The notes under the pieces were generated by a model, which saw nothing but the letters and a program-made list of their open reading frames with translations, was not told the DNA's origin and did not search any database. Shown piece after piece: positions 35,856 through 45,477 of a DNA stretch of 64,000 nt (positions within the stretch are counted from its first letter, which is position 1; each line of letters opens with the position of its first letter). The stretch comes from Pseudomonadota bacterium. GTDB lineage: Bacteria; Bdellovibrionota_C; UBA2361; SZUA-149; DAOLCO01. A program made the translations under genes and the position numbers. The stretch covers positions 186,001 to 250,000 of the forward strand of contig JAIYCX010000039.1 of NCBI GenBank assembly GCA_027487795.1. Reading direction: 5' to 3'.

Positions 35856-35895
35856 CGAGCAAGTTTGAGTCTTTGACTCTGCTTGCTCTTTTTTA
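35856..35895 (+). terminator. Rho-independent terminator after the PEP-CTERM gene
   Basis: GAGCAAG (35857-35863) pairs with CTTGCTC (35882-35888), with an inner GAGTC-TTT-GACTC stem, and is followed by a run of T. It ends the PEP-CTERM transcript before the convergent carboxypeptidase gene. Confidence 0.9.
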
Positions 35896-35906
35896 CTATA
35901 TTCAAA

Positions 35907-37040
35907 CTAAGAAAGTCCTATCTTTCTTTTGATTCTCTCGTATATACCAGCTTTTATTGAAGCATCTTTGGTAATTAGTTTTTTACTTGCAAGTATTTTA
36001 TCACCAAGCATTATATTAACTTCACCACATTCTGAGTTCATTAAAACAGGTGCATTTAATTTTGCGCATGTATTTTTAATGATTTTAATTTCTGGCAGCA
36101 TTTTCCTATCTACTGTTATTTTAATTGGCCCATCAGTGATTAGAGATAATTCTCTTGGTGTACCGTCAGGAACAGGAACCATTAAGTTTTTGGTTAATTC
36201 TTCTACTGAAAAATCTTTAGAAGTGTATTTAAGGAATCCTTTTTTTATTAAACTTGAAGCTAATTGATCTCTTTCTTTTCTATCAGGACATCCCATTAGA
36301 ACTGCTATTAATCTAATATTATCTTTTTTAGCTGATACTGTAACGTTAAACCCTGCTTTATTATAAAAACCCGTTTTTAACCCATCGACAGACTCGTCAT
36401 TAAAAAGAAGTTTGTTATGATTTCTCATAATAAAAGATCCATCTCGAAAGGGCATTTCTTTTATCTTTGTATATTCTAGAACTTCTGGAAATTCTTTTAT
36501 TAGAGTAGTACTTAAAATAACAAAATCTTCTGCTGAAACCATGTCGGGATTTTGTCCTTCAGAAGGAGGCAGGCCATGCGGCGAGTGAAATTTACTATTA
36601 TTCATTCCAATAGATTTTGCGTCTTCATTCATTATCTCTACAAAACCTTCTGATGATCCACCTAGGTGTTCCGCTAGTGCATATGAGGCATCATTTGCTG
36701 ATTGAATAAGTACTGCTTCTAGTAAGTTAGAGAGTTTAAATTTCTCATACTCTTTTAAAAAAACTTGAGAGCCACCAATTTGAGAAGCCTTTGCGCTTGC
36801 TGTAATTTCATCATCAAGCTTTACAGCCCCTTCTTTAATTTTTTTAAAAACACTATAGGTTAGCATTAATTTAACCATTGAAGCTGGAGCTCTGGGTGTT
36901 TTTGAATCTAGTTCTTCTAAAATGGTATTTGTGTTTACTTCTTTAAGGACATAGCTTTCACAAACTTCTGTATTTGCTTTAGTTGGTATGCATAAGCAAA
37001 GTGTAAGTAGAAAAAATATTTTTATATTTATTTGTTTCAA
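35907..37040 (-). CDS. D-alanyl-D-alanine carboxypeptidase (penicillin-binding protein 5/6 family)
   Basis: Periplasmic serine peptidase (S11) that trims the terminal D-Ala from peptidoglycan stem peptides. The 377-aa protein has a signal peptide (IFFLLTLCLCIPTKA). The active-site SxxK is SMVK at residues 54-57, the SxN motif is in IQSANDASYAL near 108, and the KTG box in DGLKTGFYNKAGFN near 212. A C-terminal beta domain and a basic amphipathic tail (KAGIYERIKRKIGLS) for membrane attachment are present, as in DacA/DacC. Confidence 0.94.
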   Translation of the reverse strand: MKQINIKIFFLLTLCLCIPTKANTEVCESYVLKEVNTNTILEELDSKTPRAPASMVKLMLTYSVFKKIKEGAVKLDDEITASAKASQIGGSQVFLKEYEKFKLSNLLEAVLIQSANDASYALAEHLGGSSEGFVEIMNEDAKSIGMNNSKFHSPHGLPPSEGQNPDMVSAEDFVILSTTLIKEFPEVLEYTKIKEMPFRDGSFIMRNHNKLLFNDESVDGLKTGFYNKAGFNVTVSAKKDNIRLIAVLMGCPDRKERDQLASSLIKKGFLKYTSKDFSVEELTKNLMVPVPDGTPRELSLITDGPIKITVDRKMLPEIKIIKNTCAKLNAPVLMNSECGEVNIMLGDKILASKKLITKDASIKAGIYERIKRKIGLS

Positions 37041-37146
37041 TGGTCCTCTAGGTTAATTAAGTTTGTTCTTTAATTACTAGATAGTGAAGCTGAGGGCTAG
37101 ATAAGTTAGTTAACGACATTATTCATGGTTAAATGTTCTAGATGTA

Positions 37147-37175
37147 TTGACGTTAGAAGTTAACAAAAGTAAATA
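37147..37175 (+). promoter_or_regulatory. Sigma-70-like promoter of metK
   Basis: TTGACG (37147-37152), a 17-nt spacer and TAAATA (37170-37175) place the transcript start about 27 nt before the GTG. A Shine-Dalgarno TAGGAAAA precedes the start. No SAM riboswitch fits in the short leader. Confidence 0.6.
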
Positions 37176-37208
37176 TAGTCTAAGTTTAAGTTATTTTTAG
37201 GAAAATAC

Positions 37209-38381
37209 GTGGATAAATCAGTACATCTTTTTACATCAGAATCAGTTTCAGAAGGCCATCCAGATAAGCTTTGCGATCAAGTTAGCGATGCAGTGCTTGA
37301 TGCATTTTTAAAGGTTGATCCACATAGCAGAGTTGCTTGTGAAACCTTAGCTAAAACAGGAATGATTTTATTAGCAGGTGAAATTACTTCAGGTCATAAG
37401 GTTGACTATGATTCAGTAGTTAGAGAAGTTGTTAGGAAGATTGGTTATACTAATACACAATATGGCCTAGATGCAGATTCTATGGCGGTATTAATGAATA
37501 TCAGTCAACAATCTCAAGACATCGCGCAAGGTGTAAATGAGAATGAAGGTGCTTTTGCAGAGCAAGGAGCAGGGGACCAAGGTTTAATGTTCGGTTTTGC
37601 TTGTAACGAAACTCCTGAACTTATGCCTTTACCGATTTCGTTAAGTCATAAAATAATGGAAAGACTTGCAGCAGAAAGGCATGCAAAAACTGTTAGTTAC
37701 TTAAGACCAGATGCTAAGAGTCAAGTAACAGTAAGATATGAGAACGGTGTCCCTGTAGCAGTAGACACTGTAGTAGTCTCTTCTCAGCACGATCCTGATG
37801 TGACTCACGAAGATTTATCTAATTTTATAATTGAGGAAGTAGTTAAAAAGACAATTCCTGATAATTATATTACTAAAGATACTCGTTATTTAATCAACCC
37901 AACAGGTAGATTTGTTGTCGGAGGACCACACGGAGATGCTGGATTAACAGGAAGAAAAATTATCGTTGATACATATGGCGGATACAGCCGTCATGGTGGT
38001 GGAGCTTTCTCTGGAAAGGATCCTTCAAAAGTTGATAGATCAGCTGCTTATGCTGCGAGATATGTTGCTAAAAATATAGTTGCTGCTGGTTTAGCTGATA
38101 AATGTGAAATACAAGTTGCTTATGCAATTGGAGTAGCAGAGCCAGTTTCTATTCACGTTGATACATTTGGAACAGGTAAGGTTTCAGAGCTAGCTATCAG
38201 TAATAGAATCAGAGAAGTGTTTAGCTTTGCTCCTAAGGCATTAATCAAGAAGTTAGAACTTCTTAAGCCTATATATCAATCTACTGCTTCTTATGGACAT
38301 TTTGGTAGAGAAGCTAGAGCTGATGGATCTTTTAGTTGGGAAAGGACAGATTTAGCCGCTTCATTTAAGACCATATTATAG
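37209..38381 (+). CDS. metK: S-adenosylmethionine synthetase
   Basis: Makes SAM from methionine and ATP. The 390-aa protein has all family signatures: [21 protein letters not shown] near residue 11, the hexapeptide [10 protein letters not shown] near 120, and the glycine-rich loop [19 protein letters not shown] near 260. [11 protein letters not shown] and [13 protein letters not shown] are also typical. The start is GTG with AGGA about 6 nt upstream. An MFS transporter gene follows after 17 nt. Confidence 0.97.
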   Translation: MDKSVHLFTSESVSEGHPDKLCDQVSDAVLDAFLKVDPHSRVACETLAKTGMILLAGEITSGHKVDYDSVVREVVRKIGYTNTQYGLDADSMAVLMNISQQSQDIAQGVNENEGAFAEQGAGDQGLMFGFACNETPELMPLPISLSHKIMERLAAERHAKTVSYLRPDAKSQVTVRYENGVPVAVDTVVVSSQHDPDVTHEDLSNFIIEEVVKKTIPDNYITKDTRYLINPTGRFVVGGPHGDAGLTGRKIIVDTYGGYSRHGGGAFSGKDPSKVDRSAAYAARYVAKNIVAAGLADKCEIQVAYAIGVAEPVSIHVDTFGTGKVSELAISNRIREVFSFAPKALIKKLELLKPIYQSTASYGHFGREARADGSFSWERTDLAASFKTIL

Positions 38382-38398
38382 TCAACGATTAAGATAAT

Positions 38399-39655
38399 TT
38401 GAACTATTGGTTCTTTTTTCTTGGACAACTTGGCCTGATGCTTCAGGTCAGGTTTTTCTTCCAGTGGATAGTTGAATTTTTTTCTTTGTCCGCCTCACCT
38501 AATTTAATAAATGTTTCTTCTTTAGGTGCTACTCTACTTGGTTTTAGAGTTGTTGATGCCTTTGCTGACCCTATCGTTGGTAATTGGTCTGATAATCTTT
38601 CCAGAAAAAATAAGAGTAGAAAAGTATTACTTCCATTTGCTGCCTTAATTATTCCTCTGGGCTTAGTGCTCTGCTTTTTATGCAGTGCTTCGTATTCTTA
38701 TCAAATAAATTTAATATTATTATTTAGCGGCTTATTTTTATTTTTTGCTGGTTATACTCTCTATTGTATTCCTTATTGGTCTTTAGTTGATGAATTTAGC
38801 GGAGAGGATGAGGTTGTTAAATCAAAGCTTTCATCTTTATTAGGGCAGGGGCTTTTTGTAGCCACAGCAATTTCTTTTGTTCTAGGTCCTTTAATAGTAG
38901 CGACATTTGGTATTTTAGGATCATGCTTTGTGACTATTTTTTTCTCTATGCCCATGCTTTTTCTTCCTGCATTCTGTAAATTTAAAACTGCAGAAAAAAA
39001 AGATAATCAAGAAGTATTTCATGAATTAGGTTACAAAGAAGGTTTAAAAAGTATATTTTCAAATTTTACTAGAGGTATTTTTCTTAAGACTACTTTTTTA
39101 TTCGCAGGTAGTCAGATGGCTTTTACTATAATGACAGCCTTATCAGCAAAGTACGTAGTTAATATTTTAAATCAAGATATTAAGTTTATTGCGGTTATTA
39201 TGGGGCCAGTTATTTTAACTTCAATCATAACTTTTTTCTTTGTTCCTAAACTAAAAGAGAAATTCGAATTTTATAGTTTGATAAAATTTTGTAGCTTTAT
39301 TTTAGGAGTATTATTTTTATTAACTTGGTTTCCATATTTAGAAATTGGACCTAATAAAACTATTTTAGCGCCTATAATTTTTGGATTAATGGGCTTCCCT
39401 TTGGCTATTATTTTAGGTTTAGAGGGATTTGGAGTCGTTGAATCTGCGGAAGATAAGAATAGTGTAAGTACCTGTTTCGGTGCTTTTAATCTCATTGTAA
39501 AATCTTTTAATGGGATAGCAATTTGGGTTTCTGGTATCGCGGTGTCAGAACATTTTGTTTCTTCATTACCACTAGGAATACAGCTTGCCCTAACAGTTGG
39601 TGGCTTATTTTCTATATTACCAGCTTTGTTAGTTAAGTCTTCAAAAGTTAATTAG
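38399..39655 (+). CDS. MFS transporter, GPH (MelB-like) sugar:cation symporter type
   Basis: 418-aa protein with about 12 hydrophobic segments. The N-terminal helix 2 region FRVVDAFADPIVGNWSDNLSRKNKSRKVLLPFAALIIPLG matches the GPH/MelB pattern (DAxxDPxxGxxSDxxxxRxGRRR), including the Asp pair used for cation binding. YTLYCIPYWSLVDEFSGEDE is equally typical. The substrate is unknown. It starts with TTG 17 nt after metK and ends before a terminator. Confidence 0.82.
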   Translation: MNYWFFFLGQLGLMLQVRFFFQWIVEFFSLSASPNLINVSSLGATLLGFRVVDAFADPIVGNWSDNLSRKNKSRKVLLPFAALIIPLGLVLCFLCSASYSYQINLILLFSGLFLFFAGYTLYCIPYWSLVDEFSGEDEVVKSKLSSLLGQGLFVATAISFVLGPLIVATFGILGSCFVTIFFSMPMLFLPAFCKFKTAEKKDNQEVFHELGYKEGLKSIFSNFTRGIFLKTTFLFAGSQMAFTIMTALSAKYVVNILNQDIKFIAVIMGPVILTSIITFFFVPKLKEKFEFYSLIKFCSFILGVLFLLTWFPYLEIGPNKTILAPIIFGLMGFPLAIILGLEGFGVVESAEDKNSVSTCFGAFNLIVKSFNGIAIWVSGIAVSEHFVSSLPLGIQLALTVGGLFSILPALLVKSSKVN

Positions 39656-39663
39656 TAGAAATA

Positions 39664-39693
39664 AAAAAGCCCCGTCAAGGACAGGGCTTTAAA
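39664..39693. terminator. Bidirectional terminator
   Basis: AAAGCCCCGTC and GACAGGGCTTT form a GC-rich stem with one mismatch (G-U on the minus strand) and a 3-nt AAG loop, flanked by A runs on the left and T/A on the right. It lies between the convergent MFS and acidic-protein genes. Confidence 0.85.
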
Positions 39694-39714
39694 AGATGTA
39701 ATAAATACTAAAGA

Positions 39715-40071
39715 CTAATCTTCGTCTTCTTCTTCCTCATCTTCATCATACTCTTCGTCTTCATCAACGTCTTCCATTTCGTATTCTTCATCTTCATCAA
39801 CTTCTTCCTCAGCGCCATCTTCGTCAAATGCTGCTGGGTCAAGTTCTTGAAGTGCTTCTGTTAAATTTGAAAGTACTGCTGCGAAGCCTGCAGTGCTGAA
39901 GTCGTGTTCTTCAACTGCGCTCTCTATGCTTGTTTCTAGAGCTTCGATAATAGCGTGAGAAAAAGCATCTTCATCTTCTCCTACTTTGTCTGTTATCTCT
40001 TGCTCAAGTTCGGTGTATGCTACTATTAAATCCTGAAGTGCATCATCCAGTTTCTTGAATGAACTAACCAT
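39715..40071 (-). CDS. Small protein with extremely acidic C-terminal tail
   Basis: 118 aa. Residues 1-75 form amphipathic helices (LDDALQDLIVAYTELEQEITDKV, FSHAIIEALETSIESAVEEHDF). The last 40 residues are almost only Asp and Glu with a few Tyr (EDEEYDEDEEEEDED). A GAGAAG Shine-Dalgarno precedes the ATG. No family is recognised. The acidic tail could mimic DNA/RNA or bind basic proteins. The large net charge is a direct observation; its role is not. Confidence 0.75.
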   Translation of the reverse strand: MVSSFKKLDDALQDLIVAYTELEQEITDKVGEDEDAFSHAIIEALETSIESAVEEHDFSTAGFAAVLSNLTEALQELDPAAFDEDGAEEEVDEDEEYEMEDVDEDEEYDEDEEEEDED

Positions 40072-40428
40072 AATTTCTTCTCTCCATTAGTTTGCCTGAC
40101 TAGCTGAAATATCTTTATATTTCCTCATGTGCGGGTGGATACGACATTATATAAAAAGTAGCAAATAAATGATTATTTTTTATATAAATTATTTATTTGG
40201 CATAATATGCTTAACTTGGTGAAGTTTTGCTATAGTAAATAGCGTTTCAAGTAAATTTAAGTAAAAATTATAGTAACTTGCCTGAGGTTTGCTCTAACGT
40301 TAGTTAGTATTAGAAACACTGTTTTGAAAGCCTACATTTTAGAGTAGTATTGGATTTATCTTCTATAGGATTTAATAAAAATATTAGATCAAAATAGAGC
40401 TTTAGTATTTTTATAATTTTATAAATAA
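40072..40428. other. Intergenic region between divergent genes, with promoter-like elements
   Basis: This 357-bp AT-rich gap contains no gene that I can support. Features seen are an 8-bp dyad AAATAAAT / ATTTATTT around 40167-40200, an extended -10 (TGCTATAGT, TATAGT at 40231-40236) overlapping a small GCTAT/ATAGC dyad, and a second TATAAT at 40412-40417, 11 nt before the lipoprotein ATG. If the first -10 is used, the lipoprotein mRNA has a leader of about 190 nt, or a small RNA is made here. Confidence 0.45.
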
Positions 40429-41199
40429 ATGATATCAGTAAATAAATTCACATTTCGGGCCTATCCTCTATTAATCTGTATTTTAGTTTTATTACTAGCT
40501 TCTTGTGCGACCAGCTCGGATTCTAAATCTAATAATAATGAAAAATCTTTAAAGATAGCGGATGTTTCATCTGAAGTTTCTAAAAATTTTGATCCCAAAA
40601 CTCTAACTTCTTTATCTGTTTTACCAGTTATGGTTAGCTCGGAGAAAGAAGGGACCCTTGGTGTTCCAGATATCGGTCTTACTGATAGGTTAATAACGTC
40701 CCTCCAAGTTTATACTCAACTAGAAATTGAAACATTTAAGAAAGATCAAAAAACTAATGTCAGTAACAATACTAGTAGTAGTGATAAGGCTCAGAAAGAA
40801 GTTTCGAGATTATTTACTTCTTCTGGAATCTCACCAGAGTCTTTGTTTAAAACAGCAGAAAATATTTCTGACAGTTTAGGCGGAAGTCCTGTACTTTATT
40901 GTTTCGTTATTAAGAATAAATCTATGACTGGTGGAGGAGCTGGGGCAGAGGTTCCTTCTGATGTTGAATATAGAATGTGGCTATACGATGGTAAACTTGA
41001 GCAGGTAGTTTGGTCTTCGGCTTACAGAAGTAAGCAAAGAGCAGTAACAGAAAATTTATTTTCAATTGGCGATAGAATTGATAGTGGAATTGGTTTTAGT
41101 CAAGTTAATGACCTTCTAAGCTCTGCTTTTAGAGCTTCTGCAAAAAAATTGGATAGACTTGTACAGTCTAAGAATCAAAATACTAGGAAATTAAATTAA
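40429..41199 (+). CDS. Lipoprotein of unknown function
   Basis: 256 aa with a type II signal peptide (YPLLICILVLLLASC, Cys near 26) followed by a Ser/Asn/Lys linker. The mature domain has the pattern SLSVLPVMVSSEKEGTLGVPDIGLTDRLITSL, then YRMWLYDGKLEQVVWSSAYRSKQRAVTENLFSI, reminiscent of outer-membrane lipoproteins with an anticodon-binding-like or CsgG/LpoB-like fold that form or regulate envelope complexes. That resemblance is weak. It lies 50 nt before ftsK and could be co-transcribed. Confidence 0.72.
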   Translation: MISVNKFTFRAYPLLICILVLLLASCATSSDSKSNNNEKSLKIADVSSEVSKNFDPKTLTSLSVLPVMVSSEKEGTLGVPDIGLTDRLITSLQVYTQLEIETFKKDQKTNVSNNTSSSDKAQKEVSRLFTSSGISPESLFKTAENISDSLGGSPVLYCFVIKNKSMTGGGAGAEVPSDVEYRMWLYDGKLEQVVWSSAYRSKQRAVTENLFSIGDRIDSGIGFSQVNDLLSSAFRASAKKLDRLVQSKNQNTRKLN

Positions 41200-41249
41200 A
41201 TAGAATTAAAAAGCAGTAATAGTATGATTTTCTATAAAAACAAAAGGTA

Positions 41250-43970
41250 ATGGCGTCTAAAACTAGAATAGAAAAGAAGGGACGCAGGAAGAGACTTGTT
41301 GTAGAAGAAGAGCCGCAAGTTGAAGAGAATAGAGCTAGTGTACTTAAGGAAGGCATAATAGTCTTGTTAGTATGCGTATCTATTTTTTTATTTCTTGCAA
41401 TTTTTTCATACCTTTCATCAAGCCAATCCCAGCTTAATGTCCCATCTAATAATTTAATGGGGAAGGTTGGGTTTACTCTATCAAAGTCTCTCGTAGAGTA
41501 TCTTGGATATTGTTCATACTCTGTTGTCTTTGTTGTTCTAATGATTGCATTGACCACTTGGAAAGGAAATAGCTCTAAGATTTTACCTATTAGTTTTTTT
41601 ATCACGGCTTTAATATTTTGCTCAGCAACAATTGCATCGATTCTTTTTGGTTATGATGGTGGTGGTTATATTGGTTCTTCCATTGCAGTCGAGCTAGATC
41701 AACTGGTCAATAAGGCTGGAACAATTTTGCTTTGCACGGTAGGGATTTTATTGTCATTAGCTGTTTTGATAGAACTACGTCTTAAACACTACTATCAAGG
41801 CGCAAAGCTAGTTTGGTCAGGTGCAGTTTATGCTGCCAAGGATTCAACCGCGGTTCTTGGAGCAGGAGTGAGAGCAGGAGGGAAGGTATTTAAAGGCACT
41901 CCTTCTGTTTTAGGAAGTTTTTCTATGGGTAATTCCAGTAAAAAAGAAAATCAAGAATCGGATTCTTTTACATTAGATAACGAAGATACAGAAGATTTTG
42001 AAAGTTATGAAATAGATGATGAAGATTATACTTTAGGCGAAAATATCTCAGGTAAGGCTAAATCTAGTAAAAAACCTATTCGTGTAAAAAGAAGTCCTAG
42101 AATATTAAATAGAACAACAAGATCAAAAAAAGAAGAATTAGAAGATGAGGAAGACGAAGAAGAGGATGAGGAGGAAGAAGAACTATACGAAGAAGAGGAA
42201 GAACTAGTGGACGATGAGGAATTAGAAGAGGAGGAAATAGAAGAAGAAGCTCCTGTAATATCCAGAGGGGAGATCAAGAAACAAAAAAAAATAAAGCGTG
42301 TAGTATCGGATATAAAATCTGATAAAAAAAAACTTGAGTTAAAAAAAGATTATAATACTTATAAACTTCCTCCAAGAGATTTACTAGTAGGTTTTGAAGG
42401 AAGCTCATTAGATGGCAAAGCAATAAATGGCCCTAATGATGATGAATTAATTACTAACAGTAAGAGACTTGAACAGGCATTAAGAAATTTTAAGTTAGGT
42501 GGAAGAGTAGTTGAGGTTCATCCTGGGCCAATAGTTACGCTTTATCAATTTGAACCTGCAGCCGGAGTTAAGGTACAACGCATTATTAGTCTTAGTGATG
42601 ATCTTGCACTAGCATTAAAGGTAGAAAGTGTAAGAGTTTATGCACCAGTACCTGGAAAAGGTACTGTAGGTATTGAAGTTCCAAATGCAGAGCGAGAAGT
42701 CGTTAGATTAAAAGATGTCTTTGATAGTGAAGAGTATCAGAATAAAGCTCATGCGCTATCATTAGCATTAGGTAAAGATACCTACGGCCAAGCTTTTGTA
42801 GCAGACTTAGCGAAGATGCCACATTTACTTATCGCAGGTGCGACTGGAACTGGTAAGTCTGTTTGTATAAATTCTCTATTAATGAGTTTACTTTATCGCA
42901 GTACTCCGCAAGATCTGAGGCTTATACTAATAGATCCGAAGATGCTTGAGTTAAGTACCTATGAAAGTATCCCTCATTTACTTTCTCCAGTTGTAACGAA
43001 TCCGAAGAGAGCTAAGGGCGTTTTATACTGGGCAGTTGAAGAGATGGAACGTAGATACTCTCTAATGAAAGATCTCGGTGTTAGAGATTTAAGCATGTAT
43101 AATAAAATGGTTGTAGGGGATACTCCTGTAGATCAAGTTAAATCAAAAAATGATCCATCAAAAATTATTTCTTTAGAAGAGAAAGATGTAATTTCAACGA
43201 CTGCTGCAAGAGCGATAATGGAAAGAGAGTTAGATGGTACATTACCGTTAGAAAATGTTCTTTCAGGTAGTGTAAAGGCTACACTTTCTCCTATGCCTAG
43301 AATTGTTATTGTAGTGGATGAAATGGCAGACTTAATGCTCACAGTGGGTAAGGAAATAGAAGAATTAATCACTAGACTTGCTCAAAAGGCTAGAGCGTGC
43401 GGAATTCATTTAATTTTAGCGACTCAAAGACCTAGCGTTAACGTTATAACTGGTTTAATTAAAGCAAATTTCCCAGCTAGAATCTCATTTAAAGTGACTA
43501 GTAAGATAGATGCGAGAACAGTTCTTGATACTTCTGGTTCTGAAAAATTATTAGGATCAGGAGATATGCTATTTATGTCTCCTACTGTAGGCAGAATAAA
43601 GAGATTACATTCACCTTTTGTTTCCGATCAAGAAGTACACGATGTAGTATCTTGGATAAGAGAACAGGGACCTGCTGACTATGACCCTTTAATTGAGAAA
43701 ACTTTAAAAATTATAGAAGAGCAAGAAAGTAACTCTGAATCTAGAACTAGTGGGGCAGCAAGTGCTAATGCAGATGATTATGATCCACTTTATGATCAGG
43801 CTGTAAATTTAGTTTTAGAAAAGGGTCATGCCTCTACAAGTATGGTTCAGAGAGTTTTTAGAATCGGCTATAACCGTGCAGCTAGAATACTTGAAATGAT
43901 GGAGAAAGAAGGCCTTGTAGGGCCTGCTGATGGGTCTAAGAAGAGGGAAGTATTAGTTGGAAACTTATAA
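41250..43970 (+). CDS. ftsK: DNA translocase FtsK
   Basis: Membrane-anchored hexameric DNA pump of cell division (906 aa). The N-terminal part has four transmembrane segments at about residues 30-50, 68-90, 107-130 and 155-175. An acidic linker (about 235-345) includes an almost uninterrupted Glu/Asp stretch near 295-335. The motor domain follows, with Walker A LLIAGATGTGKSVCIN near 532, Walker B IVIVVDEMADLM near 688, and the family block HLILATQRPSVNVITGLIKAN. The C-terminal winged-helix gamma domain is YDQAVNLVLEKGHASTSMVQRVFRIGYNRAARILEMME. AAAGG precedes the ATG. Confidence 0.96.
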   Translation: MASKTRIEKKGRRKRLVVEEEPQVEENRASVLKEGIIVLLVCVSIFLFLAIFSYLSSSQSQLNVPSNNLMGKVGFTLSKSLVEYLGYCSYSVVFVVLMIALTTWKGNSSKILPISFFITALIFCSATIASILFGYDGGGYIGSSIAVELDQLVNKAGTILLCTVGILLSLAVLIELRLKHYYQGAKLVWSGAVYAAKDSTAVLGAGVRAGGKVFKGTPSVLGSFSMGNSSKKENQESDSFTLDNEDTEDFESYEIDDEDYTLGENISGKAKSSKKPIRVKRSPRILNRTTRSKKEELEDEEDEEEDEEEEELYEEEEELVDDEELEEEEIEEEAPVISRGEIKKQKKIKRVVSDIKSDKKKLELKKDYNTYKLPPRDLLVGFEGSSLDGKAINGPNDDELITNSKRLEQALRNFKLGGRVVEVHPGPIVTLYQFEPAAGVKVQRIISLSDDLALALKVESVRVYAPVPGKGTVGIEVPNAEREVVRLKDVFDSEEYQNKAHALSLALGKDTYGQAFVADLAKMPHLLIAGATGTGKSVCINSLLMSLLYRSTPQDLRLILIDPKMLELSTYESIPHLLSPVVTNPKRAKGVLYWAVEEMERRYSLMKDLGVRDLSMYNKMVVGDTPVDQVKSKNDPSKIISLEEKDVISTTAARAIMERELDGTLPLENVLSGSVKATLSPMPRIVIVVDEMADLMLTVGKEIEELITRLAQKARACGIHLILATQRPSVNVITGLIKANFPARISFKVTSKIDARTVLDTSGSEKLLGSGDMLFMSPTVGRIKRLHSPFVSDQEVHDVVSWIREQGPADYDPLIEKTLKIIEEQESNSESRTSGAASANADDYDPLYDQAVNLVLEKGHASTSMVQRVFRIGYNRAARILEMMEKEGLVGPADGSKKREVLVGNL

Positions 43971-44006
43971 GTGTCCACATAATATTGAACACTTAATTAG
44001 TAACTC

Positions 44007-45437
44007 TTAATAAATAGAAACAAATAATGATTTAATCGGTTTATCACTAGTAATCTGTGATACTAAACTCTCAAAAGAAATTTTAAGAGAAACCCCATTT
44101 AATGAGAATTCATTTTTAATTAGTTTTATTTTTCTTATTTGATAGGAAAGTCTCAAATCAATAACTAAATGAGAAGATCCATCAATGACTCGTACTCCAG
44201 ATAGTCCGCCATCTATATTTTCTAAAACTATTTCATTTTTAGTATTCTGAAATCTATACAGTTCTTTACTTTCTCCCCCAACTGATAGAAGTGGTCGAGC
44301 TGAAAATGAATCAGTACTGCCTGATAGATCAATCGCGTATTCTAAATTAAATAATGAAGTATTTGGAACTTTAGTATCCTCATCTAACCAATAGTCTACA
44401 GTAAAACCTGTTGTTGCATGATTTCCAAAGCTACCTAGTCCTCCATTAATATATATTGTACGAGCAAGGACGCCGTATGGAGTTTTTTGATCTAGTCTTA
44501 TACCGAATTTATCCGGATTTTGTCTCATTATTCTTGAGGGCAAATCAACTATCTCTGAAGCTTTAAAATCATTGAAAGTGATAGCGACTTGAGGTTCTAA
44601 ATGACTAAGTAATAATCTTCTTGGAAGATATTCAATAGAATCTATTTGATTTTTTTCACCAATATTAAAATAAGAAAAAGGATTTTCTACTCTAACTAAG
44701 TGAATGTTATTATTTTGTTTTGTTTTAGTAACAGTAGCCCATCCGATAGTAGGATCTTCTCCATCATGTTTTATGCTATCTAGCAAAACATGAGCCGCTA
44801 GGAGTGAACTCGTTTCTGACTTTAAAAGGCTGATCAGGTTTGCAGTTGTTAGTGATGAATATTGAAATTGATAAGAATTAATTAAGGCTATAATATTTTC
44901 TGATTTTTCAAACTTTTCGACTAGAACTTTAGGAAGCTCTTTTAGTAGTGAGCGTACGATCTCAATTTTGGTAATTAAAGAATCTTTAATTTTTTGTAAA
45001 GAATGAATGCAGGAGTTTCTGAATTCTGTTTCTGTGGAGGAAAAAGCTAGCGCAGAATTTGAACTGGGAGATAATGTATCGTTCTTTATGCAAGCATCTA
45101 AATGTTTAAATATTATTTCTCCGTTACTGAGGTCTGAAAAAATAAATATTTCATTATCTTTATTTGTATTTGTTGAATAACTACTTAGATCAAATAGTAT
45201 AAAGTCATTGAATTCATTATCGGCTAAAAGTGCAGATAAGTTTTCTTTTGGAATTATGTTGCCATCTTTTGAATATATATTAATACTTCTAGTGAATTCA
45301 CCCGAGAGTTTTTTTTCAGAGAGCACATTAAGCGCACTAATTAATAATTCTTCTTGCGATGTTGTGTGATAATTCCCAAGTAAATGAGAATTATCAGTGT
45401 CACTAGTTGTAATAACTACTGGAAATACTAAGTCCAA
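44007..45437 (-). CDS. Hypothetical protein, possible glycoside-hydrolase-57-like C-terminal domain
   Basis: 476 aa, start TTG, no signal peptide. The N-terminal half is mixed alpha/beta; the C-terminal half looks all-beta. The segment NHATTGFTVDYWLDEDTKVPNTSLFNLEYAIDLSG faintly resembles the C-terminal domain of GH57 alpha-amylase/glucanotransferases, but no catalytic domain or catalytic residue was recognised. It is therefore left as hypothetical. It follows the lipoprotein gene at 45948 on the same strand after 40 nt. Confidence 0.65.
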   Translation of the reverse strand: MDLVFPVVITTSDTDNSHLLGNYHTTSQEELLISALNVLSEKKLSGEFTRSINIYSKDGNIIPKENLSALLADNEFNDFILFDLSSYSTNTNKDNEIFIFSDLSNGEIIFKHLDACIKNDTLSPSSNSALAFSSTETEFRNSCIHSLQKIKDSLITKIEIVRSLLKELPKVLVEKFEKSENIIALINSYQFQYSSLTTANLISLLKSETSSLLAAHVLLDSIKHDGEDPTIGWATVTKTKQNNNIHLVRVENPFSYFNIGEKNQIDSIEYLPRRLLLSHLEPQVAITFNDFKASEIVDLPSRIMRQNPDKFGIRLDQKTPYGVLARTIYINGGLGSFGNHATTGFTVDYWLDEDTKVPNTSLFNLEYAIDLSGSTDSFSARPLLSVGGESKELYRFQNTKNEIVLENIDGGLSGVRVIDGSSHLVIDLRLSYQIRKIKLIKNEFSLNGVSLKISFESLVSQITSDKPIKSLFVSIY

Positions 45438-45477
45438 TAATATGCCTTAAGTAGTAGCAAATATAATCAAACAGAAA

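Noticed and set aside
37041..37208. SAM riboswitch upstream of metK
   Set aside because: None of the SAM-I, SAM-II or SAM-IV core sequences is visible, and the predicted leader is only about 27 nt.
42026..42277. Minus-strand Ser-rich open frame inside ftsK
   Set aside because: It is the reverse complement of the Glu/Asp-rich linker of ftsK (GAA/GAT codons read as Ser). No ribosome-binding site and no independent support.
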